Of a stretch of DNA of 64,000 bases, positions 10,419-21,916 are shown one piece after another. The position numbers were made by a program, and so were the translations under genes. The first letter of the stretch is position 1. Every line of letters begins with the position of its first letter. This stretch comes from Symbiopectobacterium purcellii (GTDB lineage Bacteria > Pseudomonadota > Gammaproteobacteria > Enterobacterales > Enterobacteriaceae), in NCBI RefSeq assembly GCF_019797845.1, contig NZ_CP081864.1:310001-374000 (forward strand), given 5' to 3'. The notes beneath the pieces are model-generated. The model was not told the origin of the DNA and searched no databases. It saw nothing but the letters and a program-made list of their open reading frames with translations.

Positions 10419-11051
10419 ATGGCTGTGTCTGTGTCCCATCCGGCGACTTTTCATAAAGACGATGTAGAAATTATTGCACGGGAGTCGTTATACGAGGGTT
10501 TTTTTTCGCTGGAGCGCTACCGTTTTCGTCATCGGTTGTTTAACGGTGAGATGAGCGGCGAAGTCAGCCGGGAAATTTTGGAGCGTGGTCATGCAGTTGT
10601 GTTGCTGCCCTACGATCCGGTACGGGACGAGGTGGTGCTGATTGAACAGATCCGCATTGCCGCTTATGACACCAGCCCGAGCCCGTGGCTGTTTGAACTG
10701 GTGGCGGGCATGATTGAGCCGGGTGAGTCTCTGGAAGCAGTGGCGCGACGGGAAGCGCAGGAAGAAGCCGGTCTTAACGTCGGGCGCTGTAAACCGATTA
10801 TCGGCTATCTGGCGAGCCCGGGAGGCACCAGTGAGCGTCTGGCGGTGATGGTGGGCGAAGTCGATTCCCGTGCCGCACAGGGCATCCACGGTCTGGCTGA
10901 AGAGAATGAAGACATTCGGGTGCATGTTGTCAGCCGCGAACAGAGCTATGCCTGGGTGGAGAGTGGAATTATTGATAACGCAGCATCTGTCATTGCGCTG
11001 CAATGGTTGGCGTTGCACCATACGCAATTGAGACTGGCGTGGACGGAGTAA
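10419..11051 (+). CDS. nudF: NudF, ADP-ribose pyrophosphatase
   Basis: This Nudix hydrolase splits ADP-ribose into AMP and ribose-5-phosphate. The 210-residue product has a complete Nudix box at residues 97-119: G-x5-E-x7-REAQEEAGL. It is the first gene of the compact nudF-yqiB-cpdA-yqiA run, each gene separated by at most 16 bases, that precedes parE. The start is supported by CAAGGAGTTGAGGT. The divergent tolC/nudF intergenic region (10132-10418) must hold both promoters; I could not assign boxes with confidence. Confidence 0.95.
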   Translation: MAVSVSHPATFHKDDVEIIARESLYEGFFSLERYRFRHRLFNGEMSGEVSREILERGHAVVLLPYDPVRDEVVLIEQIRIAAYDTSPSPWLFELVAGMIEPGESLEAVARREAQEEAGLNVGRCKPIIGYLASPGGTSERLAVMVGEVDSRAAQGIHGLAEENEDIRVHVVSREQSYAWVESGIIDNAASVIALQWLALHHTQLRLAWTE

Positions 11052-11055
11052 GCTG

Positions 11056-11508
11056 ATGAAACGCTACACCCCGGATTTTCCGGCCATGATGCGGCTGTGC
11101 GAAATGAATTTCGCACAATTACGCCGTTTATTGCCGCGAAAGGATGAAGTCGGAGAAAGTGCGGTTTATCATGTAAATAATGCAAGCTATCGCTTAACGA
11201 TAGTGGAATCCACGCGTTATACCTCATTGGTTGAAATCCAGCAGATTGCGCCCGCCGTCAGCTATTGGAGCCTGCCAACGTTGAGCGTGCGGCTTTACCA
11301 CGACGCGCTGGTTGCGGAAGTGTGTGCCAGTCAGCAGATCTACCGTTTTAAAGCACGTTATGATTACCCGAATAAAAAATTACATCAACGTGATGAAAAG
11401 CATCAAATTAATCAGTTTCTTGCTGATTGGCTAAGGTACTGCCTGGCGTATGGTTTTACATCGGCACCGTTAAATGCCGATTCCAGTTTGTTAGACAGAT
11501 TTCAGTAA
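11056..11508 (+). CDS. yqiB: YqiB (DUF1249 family)
   Basis: A 150-residue protein of the DUF1249 family, found in this position between nudF and cpdA throughout enterobacteria. Recognisable segments are [18 protein letters not shown] at the N-terminus and the basic [15 protein letters not shown] region. No catalytic motif is known and the function is undefined. It starts 4 bases after nudF, so translation is probably coupled. Confidence 0.9.
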   Translation: MKRYTPDFPAMMRLCEMNFAQLRRLLPRKDEVGESAVYHVNNASYRLTIVESTRYTSLVEIQQIAPAVSYWSLPTLSVRLYHDALVAEVCASQQIYRFKARYDYPNKKLHQRDEKHQINQFLADWLRYCLAYGFTSAPLNADSSLLDRFQ

Positions 11509-11524
11509 CCAAGGATACTATTTT

Positions 11525-12352
11525 TTGGAAAGTCTGCTGAAAGTTCCTGTGGCGAGTGGGGCCAGAATCAGGATTTTACAAATAACCGATACCCACTTGT
11601 TTGCTGGCGAGCACGAGACACTGCTCGGCGTGAACACATACCGTAGTTACCATGCCGTGCTGTCTGCCATTCAGGCGCAGGGGCAGGATGTTGACCTTAT
11701 TGTGGCAACGGGAGATCTTGCTCAGGACCATTCGCAGGAGGCCTACCATCACTTCACGCGTGGCATTGCGCAGCTACCCGCGCCTTGCGTGTGGCTGCCG
11801 GGAAACCATGATTTCCAGCCTGCGATGGTGGATGTACTGGCACAGGCCGGTATTGCGCCTTCCAAGCACGTGCTGTTGGGCGATGCCTGGCAGATTATTT
11901 TGTTAGACAGCCAGGTATTTGGCGTGCCGCACGGTGAGTTGAGTGAATATCAACTCGAGTGGTTGGAGCGCAGCCTGCTACGCTTTCCAGAGCGTCATAC
12001 GCTGTTGCTGTTACATCACCATCCGCTGGCTTCAGGTTGTACCTGGCTCGATCAGCACAGCCTGCGTAACGCGCACCATTTGGATGCGGTGCTGGCGCGT
12101 TATTCGCAGGTGAAAAATGTGCTGTGCGGCCATATTCATCAGGAGCTGGATCTTGACTGGAACGGACGCCGACTGATGGCGACGCCTTCTACCTGTGTGC
12201 AGTTCAAACCGCACTGCACCAACTTTACCATTGACGATGTCGGGCCCGGCTGGCGTTATTTGGATCTGTTATCGGACGGTTCGCTCCAGACGCGTGTCTA
12301 CCGTCTGAACGGCAGCGAGTTTTTGCCTGACATGGATTCGGACGGCTATTAA
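11525..12352 (+). CDS. cpdA: CpdA, 3',5'-cyclic-AMP phosphodiesterase
   Basis: CpdA hydrolyses cAMP to 5'-AMP and so tempers CRP-dependent transcription. The 275-residue product has the calcineurin-type metallophosphatase motifs in order: [27 protein letters not shown] and CGHIHQ. The start is a TTG at 11525 with AAGGA at 11511-11515, matching the TTG start and MESLL beginning of E. coli CpdA. Its last base is the first base of the yqiA ATG. Confidence 0.95.
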   Translation: MESLLKVPVASGARIRILQITDTHLFAGEHETLLGVNTYRSYHAVLSAIQAQGQDVDLIVATGDLAQDHSQEAYHHFTRGIAQLPAPCVWLPGNHDFQPAMVDVLAQAGIAPSKHVLLGDAWQIILLDSQVFGVPHGELSEYQLEWLERSLLRFPERHTLLLLHHHPLASGCTWLDQHSLRNAHHLDAVLARYSQVKNVLCGHIHQELDLDWNGRRLMATPSTCVQFKPHCTNFTIDDVGPGWRYLDLLSDGSLQTRVYRLNGSEFLPDMDSDGY

Positions 12353-12933
12353 TGCCTACGCTACTCTACCTTCACGGATTCAATAGCACGCCGAAATCGG
12401 CCAAAGCGACGGCGCTGGCCGCCTGGCTGGCGCAGCATCACCCCCAGATAGAGATGCTGGTGCCGCAGTTGCCGCCTTATCCGGCGGAGGCGGCCGACCT
12501 GTTGGAGTCATTGGTGATGGAGCGCGCAGGGCATCCGATCGGCCTGGTGGGCTCATCGCTGGGTGGCTATTATGCCACCTGGCTGTCGCAATGCTTTACC
12601 TTGCCCGCCGTGGTCGTCAATCCGGCGGTGAAACCCTTCGAACTGTTGCTGGGACATCTCGGCGAATATCGTAACCCCTATACAGGGGAAGAATATGTGC
12701 TAGAGTCTCGGCATATTTACGACCTGAAAGTGATGCAGATTGAATCACTCGAGGCGCCGGATTTACTGTGGTGTTTGCTCCAGACAGGGGATGAAGTGCG
12801 GGATTATCGGCAGGCTGTGGCGTATTACACGGCGTGTCGCCAGACGGTGGAATCGGGCGGGAACCACAGTTTTGTTGGGTTTGAACACCATTTTGACCCT
12901 ATTGTGCGTTTCCTGGGATTGAGCGACGATTGA
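12352..12933 (+). CDS. yqiA: YqiA, alpha/beta-hydrolase esterase
   Basis: A 193-residue esterase of the UPF0227 type; E. coli YqiA hydrolyses palmitoyl-CoA and short esters in vitro. The early [15 protein letters not shown], the nucleophile elbow [11 protein letters not shown] and a late [10 protein letters not shown] supplying the catalytic His are all visible. The start overlaps the cpdA stop codon by one base (TAATG), implying coupled translation. Confidence 0.92.
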   Translation: MPTLLYLHGFNSTPKSAKATALAAWLAQHHPQIEMLVPQLPPYPAEAADLLESLVMERAGHPIGLVGSSLGGYYATWLSQCFTLPAVVVNPAVKPFELLLGHLGEYRNPYTGEEYVLESRHIYDLKVMQIESLEAPDLLWCLLQTGDEVRDYRQAVAYYTACRQTVESGGNHSFVGFEHHFDPIVRFLGLSDD

Positions 12934-13032
12934 TCCGTTCTGTACTGCACTGTCCTTACTGATACGGGCAACGACAACGCGCCGTCCGCGGACAGTGTAT
13001 CCTCTCAGCGCCATTCCGTTTTACACATTTAA

Positions 13033-14946
<1,914 letters not shown>

Positions 14947-14951
14947 TGCGG

Positions 14952-15482
14952 CTAGCGCGCAATCTTGTATAAACAGAACCGCTCCAGCGCATGACCTGCC
15001 GGTATTTTGGGATAACTAAAGTCTTCACCGGTATTGGTCATGCCTGCCTTTATCATCACGCGCTGTGAAGCCATATGTTGCAGTGGGGTATAGGCGTAGA
15101 CCTCTGGGGCGTCGAGCTCCTCAAAGGCATAGCGAATGGCGCGTTTTGCCCCTTCCGTGGCATAACCGTTTCCCCAGTGCCGCGCTTGTAAGCGCCAGCC
15201 CGCTTCGATAAGCGGCGCATGAGGAATTCCGCTCTATTCCTGCTGTTTATGCAGACCAACAAAGCCGATGAATTCGCCGCTTGATTTCAACTCTACGGCC
15301 CAGAAGCCCCAGCCTTTGTTGGCAATATGTCTGCTGATACGGCCGGCCTGCGCATCGCTTTCTTCGCGTGTCATCAGCGCAGGGAAATAGCGCATTACCG
15401 TCGGGTCGGCATTCAATTGTGCAAAAATGGGGTAATCTTCATCGCGCCATTGGCGCAGAATCAATCTTTCCGTCTCGATCAT
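14952..15482 (-). pseudogene. GNAT acetyltransferase (RimJ/RimL type) with an in-frame amber codon
   Basis: The frame starts MIETERLILRQWRDEDYP at 15482, typical of RimJ/RimL-like N-acetyltransferases. TAG interrupts it at 15234-15236 after 82 residues. Translation of the same frame beyond the stop gives the rest of the fold: EAGWRLQARHWGNGYATEGA, where the RHWGNGYATE acetyl-CoA loop lies, then AYTPLQHMASQRVMIKAGM, ending at 14952. Total length would be 176 residues with one sense codon at the stop. CAG to TAG is the simplest single change. Without suppression the product lacks the acetyl-CoA site. Confidence 0.82.
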
Positions 15483-15602
15483 AGCGATTTTTCTCCTTAT
15501 TCACGCTAAAGACTAACAAATCAATCTGAAAGACGCTGACAGCCTTCATGGCTTCACAGTAGAGTAAGTGAGCATCTTAATCCTTGACGACTGTGTAACA
15601 TT

Positions 15603-16665
15603 ATGAAAAACAATCACGAAAAAGACTCGGGTGGCACAGAAAAACTTGACGGCGGTGCGCGCCGTGTACGGCTGGAAGATATCGCCGCGCGCTGTGGTAC
15701 GTCGTTAAGCACGGTGTCCCGTGCGCTGAGCGGTGAAAAAGGGGTGAGCCAGGCGCTACGCGCGCAGATACTGGAAGTGGCGCGGGCGGTGCGCTACAGC
15801 CCCGCCGTGGAAATGGGGGGCTCCCGTATCGGTGCTGGCCGTCTCTCAGGTTGCGATGCTGGATTATCACCGTTATCAATTCAGTTGGTATGTGCTGCAA
15901 GGGCTGAAAGAGCGCGCCAAAGTGCTGGGGCTGGATCTGGTGACCCATCCACTTTCTGACAAGGGCACGCAGGCGCTGACCGATCTGCTCAATCAGGAGG
16001 ATATCGGTGGCATGCTGGCACTCACCGTCGACGATCCGGCGATTTTAGACGTTGTGGTAAACCTGAAAAAACCTGCGGTGCTGGTAAACAGCGAAGATCC
16101 GCTGATGCGACTCTCCAGCGTGATGCCGTGTAACCGCTCGGCCACCCGGATGGCGGCTGACTATCTGGTGTCGCACGGGCATCGCGATATCCTGTTTTTG
16201 ATCCATCCCGGCCGACGAACCATTGAACAACGGCATGAGGGCTGGCAGGAGTCGATGCGTTATTTTCAGCTGCCCTGCTCTGAACAGCAGGTGATCAGCG
16301 TGACCGATTGGCTTCCCGAACTGGCTGAGCAGGCGGTGGTAGCGTGGTTTCGCGAAAAAAAACGTACCTGTACCGCGATCCTGTGTGCCAATGACTCTTT
16401 GGCGTTAGGGGCGATTAACGGGTTACAGCGCTTAGGTTTGGATGTGCCAGGGGATATCTCGGTGGTGGGGATGAACGATTTGCCGCAGGCCGAATTTGCA
16501 TCGCCGCCGCTGACCACCGTGCACTTGCCGGTGCAGGAAATCGGCGTTATTGCGCTGGAGTTGTTGCAGGACATCATCGTCGGCAATGTGACGATCCCCC
16601 GGCGTATAGAACTGGCGTGCGCCATGGTCGAGCGTCAGTCTGTGGCGGCGTTAAACGCATCATGA
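15603..16665 (+). pseudogene. LacI/GalR-family regulator of the carbohydrate locus, frameshifted at a G6 run
   Basis: The first frame encodes an N-terminal arm and a LacI helix-turn-helix (VRLEDIAARCGTSLSTVSRA), then the hinge region RYSPAVEM. Just after the hinge a run of six G (15815-15820) shifts the frame. The second frame, to 16665, carries the periplasmic-binding-like effector domain (FSWYVLQGLKERAK, ILCANDSLALGAINGLQRLG, ISVVGMNDLP). Removing one G joins the two as VEMGAPVSVLAVSQ, giving 353 residues. As read, the DNA-binding domain is separated from the sugar-sensing domain. It is convergent with the MFS gene; by position it would repress the MFS/829-codon/GH105 operon. Confidence 0.83.
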
Positions 16666-16707
16666 GGGCTAATGCCCCCATGATGCGGTGCTGCGCGTGT
16701 TACGCGG

Positions 16708-18026
16708 TTATTTGAATTTCGCTCGTTCCATATTGGGGATCAGCAGCAGGTACATCACACCCCAGGCGACCAGATAGGCCACAGAACTAATGGCGAACAG
16801 CGCCCAATAATTGCCTGATGCTTCGAGTACGGCACCGATCACCGTGGAGAAGATCACGCTGCCGATCATGCCAAAGGTGCTGCCGATGCCGACCACCGAA
16901 CCCACCGCCGCGTTTGGGAACAGGTCGGACACCGATGTCAGCAGGTTTGCTGACCAGCCTTGGTGTGCAGCAGCCGCCAACCCGACGAGGGCAACGGCCA
17001 GCCACAGGCTTTCCACCTGCGTCGCGGCAAAAATCGGTATCACCGCGCAGGCGCAAATCAACATAGTGGTTTTGCGCGCTTTCGCCGCGCTGAATCCCAT
17101 ATTCATCAGCTTACCGGGTAACCAGCCTGCGCCCAGACTACCGCCAATGGCAAACAGATAGATCATGATCAACGGCACACCCAACCCGGCCATATTGATA
17201 TCGCGGGTTTCGTTCAGCCATTTGGGCAGCCAGAACAGGAAGAACCACCAGATGGGATCGGTCAGCATCTTGCCTAGCGCAAAGGCCCAGAGTTGACGGT
17301 AGCGCAGCAGATGCGTCCATTTGATGGATTCCACGCTAACGTGCTCTTCTTTGTCCTGACGGATCCAGGCCAGCTCTTCGGCAGAGGCTTTATCTTGCGG
17401 TTTGCCAAACAGGAAAAACCACGGAATAAGCCAGACAAAGCCCACCGCGCCAAGAATCAGAAACGCCCCGTGCCAGCCGTAATGGATGGCGATAAACGGA
17501 ATCAAGGCGGGAGAGACTACCACGCCAAGGTTAACCGCGACGCCCAGAATCCCTGTCGCCAGCGTGCGCTCTTTCTTGGGATGCCAGTCGGCGATGACTT
17601 TCATCGCTGCCGGGAAGTTGGCCGATTCCCCCAGTCCAAGGATGACGCGCACAATAGCAAAACCGACCACGGTGCCGACCGCCGCGTGCAACATGGCAGC
17701 GGCGCTCCAGACTACCATCGCCACGGCGTAGCTGATCTTGGTACCAAATTTGTCAATGACGCGGCCGCAAATCAGGGTGCCTGCGCCGTAGGCAATGGTG
17801 AAGGCGTTGACCAGCCAACTGTACTCCATCTGCGTCCAGCCGATATCTTTTTGCAGCATCGGCGCCAGCAACCCGAGCAGTTGGCGGTCCATGTAGTTCA
17901 CCGTGGTGGCGAACACTAGCATCGAGCAGATAGTCCAGCGATAGCGGCCCTTGGGGGGGCACTGGCGGTGGTTTGGCTGTCGCCGTGAGGGACAGCAGCT
18001 TCTTTTTGGCTAACTTGAGTGTCCAT
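16708..18026 (-). pseudogene. MFS transporter of the ACS (hexuronate/ExuT-like) type, frameshifted near its N-terminus
   Basis: The long frame from 17922 gives about 404 residues with 12 hydrophobic segments and the family motif between TM2 and TM3 (GRVIDKFGTKI). The natural start is upstream: ATG at 18026 behind CTGGAGAATCACT, encoding MDTQVSQKEAAVPHGD... . The two frames join if the C7 run (G7 on the plus strand, about 17954-17960) is read as eight C, giving ...SAPPKGRYRWTICSML and 439 residues. ACS-family MFS proteins carry hexuronates and similar anions. Adjacent GH105 and toroid genes suggest an unsaturated uronic-acid oligosaccharide as substrate (inference). Confidence 0.83.
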
Positions 18027-18038
18027 AGTGATTCTCCA

Positions 18039-18059
18039 GCTCAGGCCAGTGGCCTGAGC
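18039..18059 (-). other. Intercistronic hairpin between the MFS and 829-codon genes
   Basis: A perfect 9-bp inverted repeat, GCTCAGGCC (18039-18047) with GGCCTGAGC (18051-18059), loop AGT, with no T tract on either side. Within a minus-strand operon it may stabilise the upstream mRNA or attenuate expression of the transporter; it does not look like a full terminator. Confidence 0.55.
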
Positions 18060-18101
18060 GGTTGATGGTTAGGGTAGAGTGGTGTTGCGTGATGAAAAGG
18101 G

Positions 18102-20591
18102 CTAGAGCGTCAGCTCGCCGTGCGTACCGGCCACGCTCCAGGCATCGGGGTCAAGAGCGCGCCCTTGCGCTTCCACGCGGCCATCCGGCAGAAAGCGCAC
18201 CTCACCGTAGACCGGATCGAGGACGCGCAGGGTGCCATCGGCCTCGTGGTGCACGGTGAGATCGGCGAACGTCTGCGTAAAGTAGTCCAGCGACTGAATG
18301 TCTGCGGTGTCATTCAGGCGCACCAGCCAGGTGGTTGTTTGGCCGTGCTGCTGCACTTCACAGTGGCGTGTCGGGCCGGTTTCCACGATGTGGAAAGGCT
18401 GAGAGCCGAATAACAGCGCCATGCCCGTGCCGCTTTGCAGCGCGATACGCTCGGGGCTGATACGCACATCGCTAAAGATGTGCTGCGGCAGCCAGGCGTG
18501 GGTAAACGTCGGCTGTCCTTCGTGGGTGGTGAAGGTCAGCACTGCAAGTCCACGATACTGCTGGACGCGCGGCAGCGTACCGCAACCGCCCCAGTAGGAC
18601 GGTCTGCCAAATCCGCCGTGTAGGGCTTCGCCAGGGTGGTTGATCCACACCTGCGCTTCAGGAATATCACCAAGGCGCAGATGCAACGGTGTCTCCTGAT
18701 ATCCCCACTCGCCCCAGCGATAACCGGCAATGGAGCCCATCGCCACATGACGAGTTTTGTAGTGATACAGCTTAGCGATGCGGTTGGCCCCTTGGGCAAA
18801 GCACCACTCTTGTGCCGTCGGTTTCTGCCACACCGCAATCTCGGCCAGTGCAGGATCGAGGGTTAAACCGTGGTCGCGCAGCAGTAGCGCCAACTGTGGT
18901 AAGGCGTGGAAACGGCAACCGTAGTTGCCTTTGCCCCACAGCAGGCGGGAGATTGCGGCCAGCTCCAATGAGCGTCCAGCACGCAGTGTGTGTTCGTAAG
19001 AGCGCCCCTGAGAGGCGGTCAGCATACCTTGATGACAGGAGCGAGCGATTTGCTCAACCAACCGCTGGATGGCGCGGCAGCTGCGTGCGGCAATATCGGC
19101 GTCGGGAGAGAGCGCGGCCAACGCGGTCAGTCCTTTCAAATCCACGGGGAAATAGGGCGCTGAGTTCCACTCGGCCATCTCGCAGGATTCAAAATGGGTG
19201 AGCCAATCGAGCACGCGCTGCTTGCCGGCGGCAGCCTGCTGGCTCCCGCTGCGGTTGCTACGCACAAAGGTGGCCTGTGGGAAAAAGCTGCCTGCCAGAT
19301 AGGCGGCCGTGTGAAACAGTAGCGCATGGTTTTCCGAGAAGTACCACTGCACGTCGTTGCCCGGCTCATCCATCCAGTAGCGGAAATGCAGAATGGCGGC
19401 ATCGATTTTTTCCCGGGTGGCCGGTGCGATGGCATCACCCCAGGCGATGCGGCACCACAGCAGCGGCACCAGCGTGAAATCGGCACAGTCATGACAATCC
19501 AGCACGGAAGGCAATACCCCTTCCAGCATGGTGTGCGTTTCCTCATCGGCCATGCCGCAGGCCAGTCTGGCTAACGCTTTAACGCTGCTGTATTCCCCTT
19601 GCGTGGCGACCGTGTGCAGCGCTTCGGCAATACGTGCGGCTAAGGTCTCTGGCACAACCTGCTGTGCGGTGGCATGACAAATTTCAACGCCAAGGGTACG
19701 GCTTATTGATAACGCTCCGCTGGAGAGCGTTATCACGAAGTTGCGGAAATCCGCCGGGAGCTGTGCCGTATTGGCGATACGCGCTATCTGTTGGCCCGGA
19801 CGCAATTCGGTTTCCAACTCAATAGGGCTATCCAGCGAAATAAAATCGCCCAGTACGCGACAGGCGATGGTCAGCGGCCGGGTCGCAGGCGCAGGGAAGC
19901 AGAGGTTGATATCCCCGTGGCTGTAGGCGGAGTATTCGAAGGACACCCCTTCCAACAGCGCTTCCATTTCCGCCACGCACGATGCGCCAACCGGTGAGGT
20001 CAACGCCACATTAACCGGTATGCCCGCTACGTAATCGAGTTGGAAGAAAAAGCGAATATCCCGTTCAGCCAGATCGTCAAACCAGACCCGAACGTCGTTA
20101 AGCCCCGATTTCAAGGAAACGGTGACCTCAATGGCGTTTTCCAGGTTGCGCTGGTAGGCGGCACTCCAGGCGACCTCTTCGCCGTTAACCTGCACGATGC
20201 CGCCGCCGCAGGTGGTGAAACGCAGGGTCACCTCACCGTCGGTTTCGGCTTCCAACCCGGTTTGCGCCCAGGCACCGATACGGGTGGGACGGAACCAGAA
20301 ACCAGAAAGGTCTACGCGGTCAGAACCAAACGGGAACCACCATCGCGTCAGTTCGAACGCACCGAACGGCTGTGGTTTCTTCTCCAGATAGCGTTGCTGG
20401 AAGTCTACCCGACAAGGGTAGGTATGCGGGATGAAGTTTTTCTTTTTACTCATGAAGAAAAACGGGTCCATGTCACCCTGCATAGGGACATCGGGTACGT
20501 CATAACGCTGGCTGACAATATCGGAATAGTGTCAGTAACGAATCGCGTCACCCTGTTGTAAAGCGCGGCGATAAATAGTGTCAGTGTTCAT
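18102..20591 (-). pseudogene. Unrecognised 829-codon toroid-like protein of the GH105 locus, with TGA at codon 20
   Basis: I do not recognise this family. The frame starts MNTDTIYRRALQQGDAIRY at 20591, meets TGA at 20532-20534 (codon 20) and continues as HYSDIVSQRYDVPD... to 18102. The longest uninterrupted frame begins at 20483. TGG to TGA is the simplest change. There is no signal peptide. Residues up to about 300 are beta-rich (a GGGIVQVNGEEV strand pair). The middle is helical, like an alpha/alpha toroid, with WYFSENHALLFHTAAYLAG, EWNSAPYFPVDLKGLTAL and TASQGRSYEHTLRAGRSLEL. The C-terminus is beta-rich. That order recalls toroid polysaccharide lyases or glycosidases, but no catalytic residue can be assigned. 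It lies 35 bases after GH105 in one operon. Confidence 0.75.
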
Positions 20592-20626
20592 TGATTATTC
20601 CCCGGAAACAATGTGTTGCAGGTCAT

Positions 20627-21706
20627 TTATTCCGCAACACGGATGCCTTCACTCAAACACAATATGGCAAGCGACTGCCCGTAGGCGGTGGGTTGCAGCG
20701 GAATCTCTTTATAAAAATCAAGCGTGCGCCCCATGCGGGTGCCATACGAGACATTCTGCACCGTGCCTTGCGCATCGATATTCTGGCGTACTGCCTGTAA
20801 CGCTTTTTTCCCCGCCGCCAGCCAGCGCTCATCACCCAGGCCCAGGCGTGCGCCTTTCAGCAAGCCATAGCCAAAACCGGCGGTAGCGGAAATTTCTTCG
20901 TAGCTGTCAGGGTGGTCCAGCAGGGTATGCCAGGCCCCGCTTTCGGCTTGCAGGTCGATCAGCGTGTTCACCTGTGCGTTGAGACACTCCAGCAGATAAA
21001 GGCGTACACCGTTATCGATAGGAGCAATCTCCAGCAGATCGAGAATCCCCACGGTGATCCACGCGTTGCCACGCGCCCAGCGGGCTTGCGCAAAATTGCT
21101 TTTTTGCGCAAAGCTCCAGCCGTGGTACCACAGCCCGGTTTTCGGGTCATTGAGGTAGCGTGCGTGCAGCAAGAACTGACGTACCGCTTCGTCGACCAGT
21201 TCCTGACGGCCTGAAACCGTACCGTAATGCGCGAGGAACAGCACCACCATAAACAGTGTGTCGTCCCATATCTCCATCTGGTTCACACCGTCAGACACCA
21301 CATGCTGGAAGCCTTGTTCCGGCGTGCGTGGCAGTTTGGTTATCACATCGTTCGCCCAACCGTCCAACACGCGCGCGTAATCATCATTACGGGTGTGTTG
21401 CCACAGCAGCGACAGCGGCAGCATCGGCGCGGTGGTATTGACGTTGAGCGGCGGTAAACCCTGTGCGATTTGCTTATCAAACCAGGTGGTGAGGGTAGCC
21501 AGCAGATCGTCTCGACGGGTGAATTCCCACAGGCGGAACAGCCCGTACAGGCCCACGCCCTGCGGCCATTCCCAACTGTTGAAAGAGATATAATCTCTCG
21601 GCGTACCATCCAGGTTGGGCTCGTGAAAACGGCCTTCGTCTTTCAGGCCGAGAGTGCCTGCTATCAGGGCATCTAACTGTGCGTTCAGTGTGGTGTTGCT
21701 GCTCAT
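20627..21706 (-). CDS. GH105 family unsaturated glycuronyl hydrolase (RhiN/YteR-like)
   Basis: GH105 enzymes remove the 4,5-unsaturated uronic acid left at the non-reducing end after polysaccharide-lyase cleavage, classically from unsaturated rhamnogalacturonan disaccharides. The product is an alpha/alpha barrel with the conserved MEIWDDTLFM (the Asp used for hydration of the double bond) and WARGNAWITVG segments. I start at MSSNTTLNAQ (21706), 359 residues, behind AAGGG. The longer frame to 21757 runs into probable operator sequence. No signal peptide, so cytoplasmic. First gene of the operon with the 829-codon protein and the MFS transporter. It is the one intact gene of the locus. Confidence 0.85.
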   Translation of the reverse strand: MSSNTTLNAQLDALIAGTLGLKDEGRFHEPNLDGTPRDYISFNSWEWPQGVGLYGLFRLWEFTRRDDLLATLTTWFDKQIAQGLPPLNVNTTAPMLPLSLLWQHTRNDDYARVLDGWANDVITKLPRTPEQGFQHVVSDGVNQMEIWDDTLFMVVLFLAHYGTVSGRQELVDEAVRQFLLHARYLNDPKTGLWYHGWSFAQKSNFAQARWARGNAWITVGILDLLEIAPIDNGVRLYLLECLNAQVNTLIDLQAESGAWHTLLDHPDSYEEISATAGFGYGLLKGARLGLGDERWLAAGKKALQAVRQNIDAQGTVQNVSYGTRMGRTLDFYKEIPLQPTAYGQSLAILCLSEGIRVAE

Positions 21707-21741
21707 TGCGTCGGTTTTCCCTTGATGAAAGAGTGCGTCTT

Positions 21742-21776
21742 GCAAATGGTGTAGCATTTGCGCAAAAGAATGCGCA
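21742..21776. promoter_or_regulatory. Candidate LacI-family operators before the GH105 operon
   Basis: Three overlapping symmetries lie 36-70 bases upstream of the GH105 start: GCAAATG-n6-CATTTGC (21742-21761), the CG-centred palindrome TTTGCGCAAA (21757-21766), and a second CG-centred half-match ATGCGCAAT just beyond. LacI/GalR proteins bind CG-centred palindromes. The regulator at 15603 is the natural candidate; this is inference. Confidence 0.45.
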
Positions 21777-21916
21777 ATACGAAAATTTTTTGCGTTAATG
21801 TTTTGTGATTTTGATTAACTTTTTGCCGAGGTGCGTACCGATCAGGTTTTTTTTATTTATTAAAATAACCGGTTATGATGACGTTATCTGAGGCAGAGAA
21901 ACGGCAGCGAGAAGCG

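Noticed and set aside
17293..17919. 208-codon plus-strand frame
   Set aside because: Antisense shadow of the MFS transporter, which has clear membrane helices.
21707..21900. KdgR box before GH105, expected for pectin genes in Dickeya
   Set aside because: No stretch resembling the KdgR consensus with paired AAA and TTT arms around TG; the CG-centred palindromes fit LacI binding better.
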